Source: Marmoricola sp. URHB0036 (GTDB lineage: Bacteria; Actinomycetota; Actinomycetes; Propionibacteriales; Nocardioidaceae). From it: a stretch of 64,000 nt of DNA. The DNA is taken from positions 1 through 64,000 of the forward strand of contig NZ_AUEP01000004.1 of assembly GCF_000426045.1 (NCBI RefSeq), written 5' to 3'. The notes under the pieces are model-generated. The model saw only the letters and a program-made list of their open reading frames with translations. It was not told where the DNA came from and ran no database searches. Every line of letters starts with the position of its first letter. The stretch's first letter is position 1. Both the position numbers and the translations under genes were made by a program. Shown here in pieces: positions 1 to 10,067 of the stretch.

Positions 1-454
<454 letters not shown>

Positions 455-510
455 GACTTATCTCCTCACCGGCAGGAACGTGCCGGACGATCCGTTGTAA
501 GTGACGTGGG

Positions 511-1437
511 TCACCCTACGGGCAAGGAGATGGCAAGACCACGTCCGTCGGGACGCCACGTGACCGGTACCGGGTCGATCACTCCCCCGACGAAGTCACC
601 CCGGGCATCGGTGTTCCGGAAGGCCAGGAAGTACGGCGTACCGAGATCGTGCACCACCTTGCCGACGTACAGCCGCTCGTCGGTGACCCGGACCGCGGAC
701 GCCACGTCGACCGGCGCACCCGGACCGTCGACGGGCACCGACCACACTCCGCCCGAACCGGCTGCGGCGCCGGGCATCTCGGGTGAGAGGCAGGAGAACA
801 GCAGCACCCAGCGGCCCTCGACCTGCACCACCTGGATCACCTCGAGGCAGTCGAAGAAGCCGCTCGGTGCGCTCAGGGGAGGCAGCACCTCCCACCTGCG
901 CAGGTTGCGGGAGACGGCATGCCCCACGACGCCGCACCCGGGCTCCCCCGTGGCGTCGCGGGCGGAGATGTACATGTGCCAGAGCCCCTCGTCGTCCTGC
1001 ACCACCCACGGGTCGCGCCACGCCATCTGGCCGTCGTCGGGCTGGTACCAGCGCGGGTCGGCGTGCAGGGCGAGCCCGGTCCGGCTCCAGGTGCGCAGGT
1101 CCGGTGAGGTGGCCGAGCCGATGCGCTGGACGGCGCCGTCGTCGGTCCCGGAGAGCCCGCTCGTGAACTGCCACCACTGGTCTCCGTCGCGCACGACGCA
1201 GCCGGTCCACTGCGCCAGGTCGTCGATCCCGACGACCTCCGGCAGCGGGTCCTCGCGCAGATCCCAGTAGACGAGGTCGTCGGAGACGGCCCGCCCGACA
1301 CGGGCATGGCGGTGTCGCAGGTCGGGGTCGCCGAGCGATCTCGGCGCGTGCAGGAAGAACACGTGGTGGCGCCGGGTGCTGGCGTCGTACGCCGTCCAGA
1401 AGTCCCAGACGTAGGCGTCCCGGAGCTCGAGCACCAC
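511..1437 (-). CDS. GH32-like (beta-fructosidase superfamily) hydrolase
   Basis: A 308-residue protein with the signature of the five-bladed beta-propeller glycosidases (clan GH-J, GH32/GH68, acting on fructosides). An aromatic N-terminal patch WDFW (residues 11-14) sits where the family has its nucleophile region, WRDPWV (about 140) corresponds to the conserved RDP motif, and CLEVIQV (about 190) to the E-C acid/base motif. The usual WMNDPN is not recognisable, so the nucleophile is uncertain. There is no signal peptide and no C-terminal beta-sandwich, so it is cytoplasmic and shorter than typical invertases. The GTG start at 1437 follows the upstream stop by one base (TGACGTG), indicating translational coupling to the DUF1707 gene. 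Substrate unknown. Confidence 0.75.
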   Translation of the reverse strand: MVLELRDAYVWDFWTAYDASTRRHHVFFLHAPRSLGDPDLRHRHARVGRAVSDDLVYWDLREDPLPEVVGIDDLAQWTGCVVRDGDQWWQFTSGLSGTDDGAVQRIGSATSPDLRTWSRTGLALHADPRWYQPDDGQMAWRDPWVVQDDEGLWHMYISARDATGEPGCGVVGHAVSRNLRRWEVLPPLSAPSGFFDCLEVIQVVQVEGRWVLLFSCLSPEMPGAAAGSGGVWSVPVDGPGAPVDVASAVRVTDERLYVGKVVHDLGTPYFLAFRNTDARGDFVGGVIDPVPVTWRPDGRGLAISLPVG

Positions 1438-1438
1438 G

Positions 1439-2083
1439 TCAGCGGCGCCGGCGCAGCTTGCCCTGGCCCGGCATCGGGCGGCGTACGACGGTGACGCCCG
1501 CCATCAGCGAGGCACCGGTCACCCGCACGACCGGCGAGTCGGGACCGATCTGGGCCTCCACCTTGTCGCGGGCCTGGTCGAAGGCACCCATGATGCCGAC
1601 CCCGTCGACGACCACCCGGGTGTGGGCGTTGACGTAGACGTTGACCGCTCCCCAGAAGGCGAACGCGCGGATGAGGGTCTCGCGACTCGTGAACCGGGCG
1701 CTGCGCAGGTCGATGTCGACGTTGCCCATCACCGCGATCGCGGTGTGCGAGTCGCCGACCTCCCAGACGCCGGTGCGGCTGGTCGAGCCCATGATCGCGA
1801 CCGAGTGGTCGTAGCGGATGGCCGGGAGCAACGGCCCCGTCGGCGGCTGCACCGGAGCCGGGCGGCCGGTGGCCACGGGCAGGTCGGACGTCAGCGGGAC
1901 CAGGTCGCCGTAGGTCTTGGCGGCGTACGCCGACTCGAGGCGCTGCTCGAGCTCCTCGATGTCGAGCCGCCCCTCGCCGGCCGCCTCGCGCAGCAGCTCC
2001 GCGACCCGGTGCCGGTCGTCGTCGGAGATCCGCAGCCGGGACCGCTCGTCACCGTGGGACCACCCCTCGACCTCGCCCGCCAT
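1439..2083 (-). CDS. DUF1707 domain protein with LiaF-like C-terminal region
   Basis: A 214-residue protein. Residues about 15-70 ([14 protein letters not shown] through LTSDLP) are a clear DUF1707 (SHOCT-like) domain, common in actinobacterial regulators and membrane-associated proteins. Residues about 90-200 resemble the cell-wall-stress LiaF/DUF2154-type beta repeat (MGSTSRTG, then [10 protein letters not shown]). No membrane helix is present. Such proteins are thought to sense or modulate envelope stress, but no partner kinase is nearby. It is transcribed divergently from the class I fumarase with only 36 bp between the starts, so the two promoters must overlap. Function beyond the domain assignment is not known. 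Confidence 0.85.
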   Translation of the reverse strand: MAGEVEGWSHGDERSRLRISDDDRHRVAELLREAAGEGRLDIEELEQRLESAYAAKTYGDLVPLTSDLPVATGRPAPVQPPTGPLLPAIRYDHSVAIMGSTSRTGVWEVGDSHTAIAVMGNVDIDLRSARFTSRETLIRAFAFWGAVNVYVNAHTRVVVDGVGIMGAFDQARDKVEAQIGPDSPVVRVTGASLMAGVTVVRRPMPGQGKLRRRR

Positions 2084-2119
2084 GGGGACAGGTTAGTGGG
2101 TACGGGATACTCGGCATTC

Positions 2120-3808
<1,689 letters not shown>

Positions 3809-3822
3809 CTGCTGTCACCGCG

Positions 3823-3870
3823 GGACGTCATGCGGATGGTGCGCTCGGGCGCTCCGTCCGCATGACCTCC
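3823..3870. repeat. 48-bp hairpin repeat, copy 1
   Basis: A near-perfect palindrome. The outer arm GGACGTCATGCGGA pairs with TCCGCATGACCTCC, and pairing continues inward through GGTGCGC/GCGCTCC to a four-base loop, leaving two unpaired positions in a 22-bp stem. It lies between the converging fumarase and DUF559 genes. It matches the repeat at 4895-4942 at 43 of 48 positions in the same orientation. There is no trailing T-run on either side, so it is not a textbook terminator, though a terminator role here is possible. Confidence 0.85.
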
Positions 3871-3889
3871 GGGCGGTCGAGGGGTCAGG

Positions 3890-4824
3890 TCACGCGCTCA
3901 TCGACCATCCGGCTGCGCGCAGAGCCTCCTCGATCTGATCGAAGAACTCGTCAGGGGCGACCCGCAGGCCGAGGACCGGCAATCTCAGCACCCTGGCGTT
4001 CTGGAGCGTGACGCTGTTCTGGCGGAGGGCGTCGTCGACTGCGTTCTCGACCCAGCCGTGCTGGATCCCGTCGACCTCCAGCACGAGTCCCCACTGGTCC
4101 CAGTAGACGTCGAGGTAGTAGCGGTGGTTCTTGTCGCGGCGGAGCACCTGCCGCGTGGGTTCGGGCATTCCGCGGCGACGGCACTCGCGGGCTACGTCGA
4201 TCTCACCCAGGCTGCGGGCTCCACCGAGAAGGTCGAGCACGACCGCGTGGACCAGGCGCCGCCTCTTGTCGCGTCGTACGGCCAGGGCCGCGACAGCGAG
4301 CTGCTCCGCCGTGGCCAGACCCTGCTGCACCGTCATCGTCAGCACCAGGGCGGCCTGCCTGTTCGACTGCGCCCAGAGTGCACCGCGGACTGCTGCGACC
4401 GCGGGGGTGCTCCGCGGGACACCTACGCGCACGACCTCATCGGGAGTCCATCGCCGGGTCTGCCGGATGTCGAACTCCCGGGTACGGCGTACGCGCGCTC
4501 CTCGCGGCACCGACACCCGGATTCTCGACATGTCGAACCGCCGAAGTCCTCCTGCGACCAGCGCCGACGCACCATCGAGGTGAGCGCGCGGACCACCCTG
4601 GAAGACGGCGGCCAATGCATCCCCTGCAGCGAGACGGGGCCGTTGTGCAGCACCACGACCTGGTCACCGATCAGGTGCCAGCGACGGCCGCGTACGTGCG
4701 CCCGGATCTCCCAGCGGGTGATGTCATGGGCGTACACCTGAGGTCGCGACACCGCTCCGCCTTGCTGCTCCGCGACCCGGGCGAGCTGGCGATACCGAGG
4801 GTCGTCCAACCGATGGCTCTCCAT
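3890..4824 (-). pseudogene. AbiEi-type winged-helix plus DUF559 nuclease-like protein, broken by a one-base frameshift
   Basis: Two overlapping frames together give one protein of about 310 residues. The N-terminal frame (ATG 4824; GTG 4854 is an alternative) encodes an AbiEi_4-like winged helix (LARVAEQQGGAVSRPQVYA, then HNGPVSLQG). The second frame, from about 4615, continues with AAVFQGGPRAHLDGASAL and ends in a DUF559 domain. That Vsr-like PD-(D/E)XK fold has its catalytic pattern intact: LDVYWDQ, LEVDGIQH, then RQN. The frames join smoothly as MHWAAVF if one G is restored in the TGGCC at 4612-4616, indicating a single-base loss or a sequencing error. Two 48-bp hairpin copies flank the gene. 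Proteins of this type are numerous in nocardioform actinobacteria; their role is unknown, with nuclease or toxin-antitoxin functions suggested by fold only. Confidence 0.8.
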
Positions 4825-4894
4825 ACCCGGACGTTGGTCCGCAAGCTCCCGCACTCACAAGGCGATGGTGCAATCTGTGGAGAACCAGCCGCCA

Positions 4895-4942
4895 GGACGT
4901 CATACGGATGGTGCGCTTGGACGCTCCGTCCGTATGACGTCC
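4895..4942. repeat. 48-bp hairpin repeat, copy 2
   Basis: Second copy of the palindrome at 3823-3870, with perfect 14-bp outer arms GGACGTCATACGGA/TCCGTATGACGTCC. Relative to copy 1 there are five differences. Two of these (positions 10 and 39) are compensatory, changing a G-C pair into an A-T pair, so the structure itself appears to be maintained. This copy lies upstream of the DUF559 gene and upstream of the Rieske gene, where a terminator between converging genes is not needed. Confidence 0.88.
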
Positions 4943-4973
4943 ACCCCGCACACAGCCCTATCCGATCAAGTTG

Positions 4974-4991
4974 ACTGACTGTACAGTTAGT
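4974..4991. promoter_or_regulatory. Predicted TetR-family operator upstream of the Rieske gene
   Basis: An 18-bp palindrome, ACTGACTGT-ACAGTTAGT, with one mismatch between the arms, 27 bp before the ATG of the Rieske oxygenase. The same left arm and spacing occur at 8226-8243 in the promoter region of the tetR gene. I infer both are bound by the regulator encoded at 8273-8935, giving substrate-inducible control of the locus. Confidence 0.65.
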
Positions 4992-5018
4992 GAAACTGAG
5001 TACGCCGAGGGAGTCAGC

Positions 5019-6125
5019 ATGGCCACCCGCTCGCCGGTCCGGGAGACGCTTCCCGGTCGGGCCTACCACTCCGAGGACACCTGGCAGATCGACCAGGAAC
5101 AAGTGTTCTACCGAAACTGGATCTACGTCGGGCGCGCCGAACGGGTGCCCAAGCCGGGGTCGTGGCTGCGGGTCGAGATCGGCGGGGAGAGCCTGCTGAT
5201 CGTGCGCGGCAAGGACGCGCAGATCCGCGGCTTCTACAACGTCTGCCGTCACCGCGGGTCGCGCATCTGCGACGACGAGCAGGGGTTCGCGCGGACCCAC
5301 CTGCGCTGTCCGTACCACGCCTGGGGCTACAAGCTCGACGGCACGCTCGTGACCACCCCGATGATCGAGAAGGACGAGATCGACCGCAGCCAGAACTCGC
5401 TGTGGCCGGTCCACGTCGACGTCTGGGAGGGGTTCGTCTTCGTCAACCTGTCCCGCGAGGAGCCCCGTCCACTGCTCGAGCACCTCGCCGACCAGCAGGA
5501 CGACGCGCTCGACCTGGCCCGCGTCGGGCTGGCCGACCTCCGCATCGGGCACGTCTCCACCGTGGACGTGCAGGCCAACTGGAAGATCGTCATCGAGAAC
5601 TACAACGAGTGCCTGCACTGCCCGACGATCCACCCCGAGCTGGTCGCCGTGGTGCCGGCGTACCGGAAGGGCTCCATCTTCGAGGCCGGACGGGCGGACG
5701 GCGGCGTCTCCCTGGCCGACGGGCGTACGGCGATGGTCACCGACCCGCGGCTCCGCCTCCCCCTTCTGCCCGGCTTCAAGGGGCAGGGCGACCCCGAGGC
5801 GTACTACGGCGCCCTCGTCTACCCGACGATGTTCCTCGACGTCGACGGCTCCACGTGCCTGGCGACTGCGGTGTTCCCGACCGGTCCGCAGAGCTGCCGG
5901 CTGGTGACCGAGTACCTCTTCAACCCCGACGCCCTCGAGGACCCCGACTTCGACCCCACGCCGGTCGTCGAGTTCAACGAGCTGGTCACGCGCCAGGACA
6001 ACGAGGCCTGCGAACGCGTCCAGCGCGGCGTCACCTCACGCGCCTTCCACCACGGCGTGTTCCCGGCCAAGGACTCCTGGGTCTACGACTTCGACCAGCG
6101 CTACCTGCGCGACGTCGAGGCCTGA
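5019..6125 (+). CDS. Rieske non-heme iron oxygenase, alpha subunit (CntA/GbcA-like)
   Basis: A 368-residue ring-hydroxylating or N-demethylating oxygenase. The Rieske [2Fe-2S] ligands are visible as CRHRG and CPYHAWGY (about residues 77-102). The mononuclear iron site is NECLHCPTIHPEL (about 195), where the bridging position between the two centres is Glu rather than the usual Asp. This is a feature of enzymes acting on quaternary amines (carnitine oxygenase CntA, glycine betaine demethylase, stachydrine demethylase). The ATG at 5019 follows GAGGGAG; an in-frame TTG at 4971 lies before the operator and was rejected. No reductase partner is encoded nearby. The 3' end overlaps the converging synthetase gene by 25 bp. 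Substrate is inferred from context: a quaternary or methylated amine. Confidence 0.85.
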   Translation: MATRSPVRETLPGRAYHSEDTWQIDQEQVFYRNWIYVGRAERVPKPGSWLRVEIGGESLLIVRGKDAQIRGFYNVCRHRGSRICDDEQGFARTHLRCPYHAWGYKLDGTLVTTPMIEKDEIDRSQNSLWPVHVDVWEGFVFVNLSREEPRPLLEHLADQQDDALDLARVGLADLRIGHVSTVDVQANWKIVIENYNECLHCPTIHPELVAVVPAYRKGSIFEAGRADGGVSLADGRTAMVTDPRLRLPLLPGFKGQGDPEAYYGALVYPTMFLDVDGSTCLATAVFPTGPQSCRLVTEYLFNPDALEDPDFDPTPVVEFNELVTRQDNEACERVQRGVTSRAFHHGVFPAKDSWVYDFDQRYLRDVEA

Positions 6126-8203
6126 GCAAGGACCACGCGCGCGTCGAGGGCGAGCGTCCCCGACGGGCCGGTCAGCAGCGGGTTGATCTCCAGCTCGCTC
6201 AGCTCGGGGTGCGCGGCCGCGACGCGTGAGAACGCGCTGACAGCGGCGGCGAGCGCGTCGAGGTCGACCGGCTCGCTGCCACGGAATCCCGTCAGCAACG
6301 GAGCGCCCCGCAGCGACAGCACCAGCTGCCTGGCCTGGTCGACGCCGACCGGGGCGAGCGCGCACGCGGTGTCGGCCAGCACCTCGGCATGCACTCCGCC
6401 GAGCCCGACCATCAGTACCGGACCGAAGGTACGGTCGCGGACGCTGCCGACGATCAGCTCGACACCGGCACCGAGGTCGGCCATCGCTTCGACGGACACG
6501 GCCGGAGGGGCGAGCCGCTCCACCAGGTCGTCGTACGCCGCCAGCGTGCTCTGCTCGTCACCGAGACCGAGCACGACTCCGCCCCCATCGGACTTGTGCA
6601 CCTGTCCGAGCGCCTTCAGCACGAGCGGAAAGCCGGTGGTGGTCGTCGCCGACGGCAGCTCGTCACGGGAACGCACCGTGCACGCGGCCGGGAACGCGAT
6701 GCCCGCGGAAGCGAACAGCTCCCTCGCCACGTCGTACGACGGATCGCGGACCGGCAGGGCGACCGACGGCTCCTCGTCGTACGACGCGAGCGGGTGTTCC
6801 TCCAGCCCGGCCAGCACCGCGCACGCCCGGTCGACGTCACGGTGCACGGGGATGCCGGCCTCGCGGAGCACCGCGGAGGTCGGGCTGGTCGGGAAGATCG
6901 TGTGCACCACCACCGGCTTGTCCTGCGCTGCAGCAGCCGTGGCGATCGCGTGGGCGGCGGCGATCTCGACGTCGTGGACGCCGCCCGGCTCGGTGGAGTA
7001 GCCGCCGAACCAACCCGTCAGCAGCACGCCGTCGACGTCCTCGCCCGGCAGCAGCGCCTCGACCGCTCGCGCGTAGTTCATCGGGTCGCGATCACCGGCA
7101 CCGGCGAGGTCCACCGGGTTGGTGACCGTCGAGCTGGCCCAGAGCACGTCGCGCAGTCGGGCACGGGTGGCGTCCTCGAGCAGCGGGGTCTCGAGCCCGA
7201 CCGCGGTCAGTGCGTCCGCCGCGACGGCTCCGTGGCCGCCCCCGTCGGTGAGCACGGCCACCCGGCGGCCGGACATCCGGCGCGGGCCGAGGAGTCCGGC
7301 GAGCAGGTCGGCCAGGTGGGTGACGTGGTCGACGCGGCGTACCCCCCCGGCCGCGCACGCGGCGTCCACCACCTGCGAGGGACTGGTCATCGAGCCGGTG
7401 TGCGAGACGGCGCTGCGCACGGCGGCATCGGACCGTCCCGGCGAGAGCAGCACCACCGGCTTGCCCGCCTCGACCAACGCGCGCGCGGCCGACACGAAGG
7501 CACGGCCGTCGATCACGTCCTCGGCGTAGATGGCCACCGCACGGGTGCCCTCGTGGTCCACGCACGCCCGCATCAGGTCCACCACGGTGAGGTCGGCCTG
7601 GTTGCCCAGCGACACGAACCGCGAGATCCCGAGGCCACGTTCGGCGAGCAGCGCCGCCAGGTCGAGGACCAGGTTGCCGCTCTGGCTGAGCACGGCGACC
7701 TCGCCCGCAGGGAGCACTGCGTGGCTCAGCTGCAGCCCGGCCGCCGTGTCGGCGATGCCGAGGCAGTTCGGTCCGACCAGCACCGCTCCTCCGGCCCGGG
7801 CGACCGCCACGGCCTCGGCCTCGGCGAGGGCACCCTCGGCGCCCAGCTCGGCGAGCCCGGCAGTGATCGCCACGACGGCACGGGCACCGGCGGCGACCGC
7901 CTGGCCCACGGTGTCCACGAACGCCGTCGCCGGGACGCACAGCACGACGAGGTCGACGGGCTGCCCAAGACCGTCGCGGGCCTGCGCGAGGGAGGCGTAC
8001 GTGGGCTGGCCCAGTACGTCGATCCCACCTCTGTTCACGAGGACGACGGGACGACCCGAGCTCGACGCGAGCGCCCGTTTGCTGAGGATGTGTCCCCACT
8101 TGGCGGGATCGCTGCTGGCACCCACGACCGCGATCGAGCGGGGCTCGAAGAGGGCGGTCAGAGCAGCGTCGGACGCGCTCCCAGGTGACCCTTGACGCGT
8201 CAC
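6101..8203 (-). CDS. ADP-forming acyl-CoA synthetase (acetate-CoA ligase family, fused subunits)
   Basis: A 700-residue fused alpha-beta NDP-forming acid-CoA ligase. The N-terminal CoA-binding Rossmann domain (SIAVVGASSDPAKWG, about residue 21) is followed by succinyl-CoA-ligase-like domains with LVGPNCLGI and a phosphohistidine segment (SHTGSM, about 255). The C-terminal ATP-grasp domain contains FPLVLKALGQVHKSDGGGV (about 520) and ELEINPLL. It would activate a carboxylic acid to its CoA thioester, the entry step for the dehydrogenase and crotonase encoded at 14.2-16.2 kb; no AMP-forming CaiC-type ligase is present in this locus. The GTG at 8203 was chosen over a TTG at 8242, because the TTG overlaps the palindromic operator. 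It is divergent from tetR, and both promoters share the operator at 8226-8243. Confidence 0.9.
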   Translation of the reverse strand: MTRQGSPGSASDAALTALFEPRSIAVVGASSDPAKWGHILSKRALASSSGRPVVLVNRGGIDVLGQPTYASLAQARDGLGQPVDLVVLCVPATAFVDTVGQAVAAGARAVVAITAGLAELGAEGALAEAEAVAVARAGGAVLVGPNCLGIADTAAGLQLSHAVLPAGEVAVLSQSGNLVLDLAALLAERGLGISRFVSLGNQADLTVVDLMRACVDHEGTRAVAIYAEDVIDGRAFVSAARALVEAGKPVVLLSPGRSDAAVRSAVSHTGSMTSPSQVVDAACAAGGVRRVDHVTHLADLLAGLLGPRRMSGRRVAVLTDGGGHGAVAADALTAVGLETPLLEDATRARLRDVLWASSTVTNPVDLAGAGDRDPMNYARAVEALLPGEDVDGVLLTGWFGGYSTEPGGVHDVEIAAAHAIATAAAAQDKPVVVHTIFPTSPTSAVLREAGIPVHRDVDRACAVLAGLEEHPLASYDEEPSVALPVRDPSYDVARELFASAGIAFPAACTVRSRDELPSATTTTGFPLVLKALGQVHKSDGGGVVLGLGDEQSTLAAYDDLVERLAPPAVSVEAMADLGAGVELIVGSVRDRTFGPVLMVGLGGVHAEVLADTACALAPVGVDQARQLVLSLRGAPLLTGFRGSEPVDLDALAAAVSAFSRVAAAHPELSELEINPLLTGPSGTLALDARVVLAQASTSRR

Positions 8204-8225
8204 GAGGGCGAGCCTAGCATCACTG

Positions 8226-8243
8226 ACTGACTGAGCAGTCAAA
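8226..8243. promoter_or_regulatory. Predicted TetR operator in the divergent synthetase/tetR promoter
   Basis: ACTGACTGA-GCAGTCAAA, containing the perfect arms TGACTG/CAGTCA around a 2-bp centre. It lies 22 bp before the synthetase GTG (minus strand) and 29 bp before the tetR GTG (plus strand), so a bound dimer could repress both. It shares ACTGACTG and the half-site spacing with 4974-4991. Confidence 0.65.
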
Positions 8244-8272
8244 CACCGAGCTCACCCGATGGGGGGCACCGC

Positions 8273-8935
8273 GTGAAGGAACCCAACCGTCGCGACCTGG
8301 CAGCCGAAGAGGCCCGCAACCGGATCCTCGTCGCCGCCGCCGACTGCATCGTGCGCGACGGCCTGGTCAACGTGCGGATGGCCGGGATCGCCAGGGCGGC
8401 CGGGGTGTCCTCCGGCCTGGTGCACTACCACTTCGCGACCAAGGAACAGCTCTTCATCGAGGTGCTCAGCCACTCCAGCGCCGTGTCCAACGCCCTGACC
8501 GAGCAGGCCCTCGAACGGGCCGGGACCCAGCCGGCGCAACGGCTCTCGGCGTTCCTCGACCGGTGCCTGCCCAGCGACGAGCTGCTCACCCACGACTGGC
8601 GGCTCTGGCAGGAGCTCGACCTGCTCTGCCTCCGGCAGCCGGCACTGGCCAAGGTCGGCGCCGACGTCTACGAGACCATCTACGCGAGCGTCACCGACAT
8701 CATCACCGCCGGTATCGAGAGCGGCGTCTTCGACCTCGAACCCGCCGCTGCCCGGTCGGTGGCCGAGACGGCCGTCGGGCTGTGCGACGGCCTCGGCGCC
8801 CGCGTCGTGGCCCCCGGCCCCGACCTGCCCCTGGACGTCGCACGCAGCATGGTCGCCGACGCCGTCGGACGACTGGTCGGCCATGACGGCCCGCTCCCCC
8901 GCCCCGACCAGGCGCTCCTGGAGGCCGGTGCATGA
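8273..8935 (+). CDS. TetR-family transcriptional regulator of the adjacent catabolic locus
   Basis: A 220-residue regulator. The N-terminal helix-turn-helix (RILVAAADCIVRDGLVNVRM, then IARAAGVSSGLVHYHFATKEQL, residues about 17-62) is typical TetR, followed by a helical ligand-binding domain. The family is dimeric and usually represses its own gene and neighbours until a pathway metabolite binds. The gene heads an operon in which each following start overlaps or nearly touches the previous stop, through to the crotonase at 16179, and overlaps the next gene by 4 bp. Predicted operators are at 4974-4991 and 8226-8243. The effector is unknown; a CoA thioester or the amine itself is likely. Confidence 0.93.
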   Translation: MKEPNRRDLAAEEARNRILVAAADCIVRDGLVNVRMAGIARAAGVSSGLVHYHFATKEQLFIEVLSHSSAVSNALTEQALERAGTQPAQRLSAFLDRCLPSDELLTHDWRLWQELDLLCLRQPALAKVGADVYETIYASVTDIITAGIESGVFDLEPAAARSVAETAVGLCDGLGARVVAPGPDLPLDVARSMVADAVGRLVGHDGPLPRPDQALLEAGA

Positions 8936-10065
8936 CGCCGACGCCCGCCGTGAGCCGTCGATCCCTGCTCAAGGGCGGGCTGGCCCTCGGTGCCACGGCC
9001 GGCCTCGCCACGACGGGTTGCGCCTACATCCCCAGCGAGGCCAAGGCGAAGGTGCAGCTGCCCAGGTCGGCCAAGGCCAAGATCGACGGCGACCTCATCT
9101 ACTTCAACTGGGCCGACTACCTCGACCCGAGCACGTTCAAGGGCTTCCAGAAGGAGTACGGCGTCAAGATCATCCAGTCGAACTTCGACTCGATGGAGGG
9201 CATGTACGCCAAGCTCCAGGCCGGCAACCAGTACGACATCATCTTCCCGATCGCCAAGTGGGTGCAGAAGCTGCGCCTCGAGGGCAAGGTCCGTGCGATC
9301 GACCACGGACAGCTCTCCAACGCCGACCAGGTCTTCTACTCCGGCTCCTACTACAACGACCCCTGGTACGACGACAAGTCGGCCGTCTCGGTGCCGTTCA
9401 CCGTCTACAAGACCGGCATCGGCTGGCGCACCGACAAGGTCGACGCGATCTCGGGCAGCTGGAAGGACCTGTGGAACCCCCAGGCCGCCAAGCGGATCTT
9501 CACCCTCGACGACCAGGACGAGGCCCTCGCCATGGCCGCCCTGCTCCTGGGGTACGACGTGAACACCGCCAAGCCGTCACAGCTCGACGAGATCAAGAAG
9601 CTGCTCGTCAGCCAGAAGAAGTACCTCCGCGCGTACTCCTCCGACGACGTCAACAACATGGCTCGAGGAGACGCCTGGATCCACCACATGTGGAGCGGTG
9701 ACTTCGCCTACCTGCGCGAAGGGGTGGTCAAGAAGCCCGAGAACTACGACTTCGAGGCGCCCGAGGAAGGCACCCCGATCAACTCCGATGCCTACTGCAT
9801 CCCGACCAACGCCAAGCACCCCGGCACCGCGATGCTCTTCATCGACTACCTGCTCCGGCCGGAGGTCGCCAAGAAGAACATGGGCTACCTCTACTACCCG
9901 TTCCCCGTACGTGACGCCCTGCCGGCCTTCGCCGACCTGGTCAAGGACACGCCAGCGGCCAACGTCGACGTCAAGGAGCTCGAGAACTCCAACGTGTTCC
10001 GGCTCCTCGGCGCCGACGAGGTGCAGCGACGGGCCGCCACCTGGACAGAAGTGAAGGCGAGCTAG
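8932..10065 (+). CDS. ABC transporter solute-binding protein, spermidine/putrescine (PotD) type
   Basis: A 377-residue extracytoplasmic binding protein. The N-terminus has a twin-arginine motif (SRRSLLKGG, residues 8-16) and a likely lipobox ending in TTGC (Cys about 30), implying a Tat-exported lipoprotein. The mature part shows the polyamine-binding family pattern: IYFNWADYLDP, then SNFDSMEGMYAKLQAG, then DAYCIPTNAKHPG. The family binds polyamines, but its members also bind other cationic amines. It is the first transport gene of the set completed by the two permeases and ATPase that follow, and ends two bases before the next start. Together with the amine oxidase this indicates import of an amine. 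Confidence 0.92.
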   Translation: MTPTPAVSRRSLLKGGLALGATAGLATTGCAYIPSEAKAKVQLPRSAKAKIDGDLIYFNWADYLDPSTFKGFQKEYGVKIIQSNFDSMEGMYAKLQAGNQYDIIFPIAKWVQKLRLEGKVRAIDHGQLSNADQVFYSGSYYNDPWYDDKSAVSVPFTVYKTGIGWRTDKVDAISGSWKDLWNPQAAKRIFTLDDQDEALAMAALLLGYDVNTAKPSQLDEIKKLLVSQKKYLRAYSSDDVNNMARGDAWIHHMWSGDFAYLREGVVKKPENYDFEAPEEGTPINSDAYCIPTNAKHPGTAMLFIDYLLRPEVAKKNMGYLYYPFPVRDALPAFADLVKDTPAANVDVKELENSNVFRLLGADEVQRRAATWTEVKAS

Positions 10066-10067
10066 CC

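Noticed and set aside
1622-2119. In-frame upstream extension of the class I fumarase (166 extra codons)
   Set aside because: It is antisense to the well-supported DUF1707 gene and has no family similarity; the GTG at 2120 gives the conserved N-terminus.
3823-3870. Hairpin as a simple intrinsic terminator between converging genes
   Set aside because: There is no T-run, and the same element also occurs upstream of the DUF559 gene. Termination is still possible but does not explain both copies.
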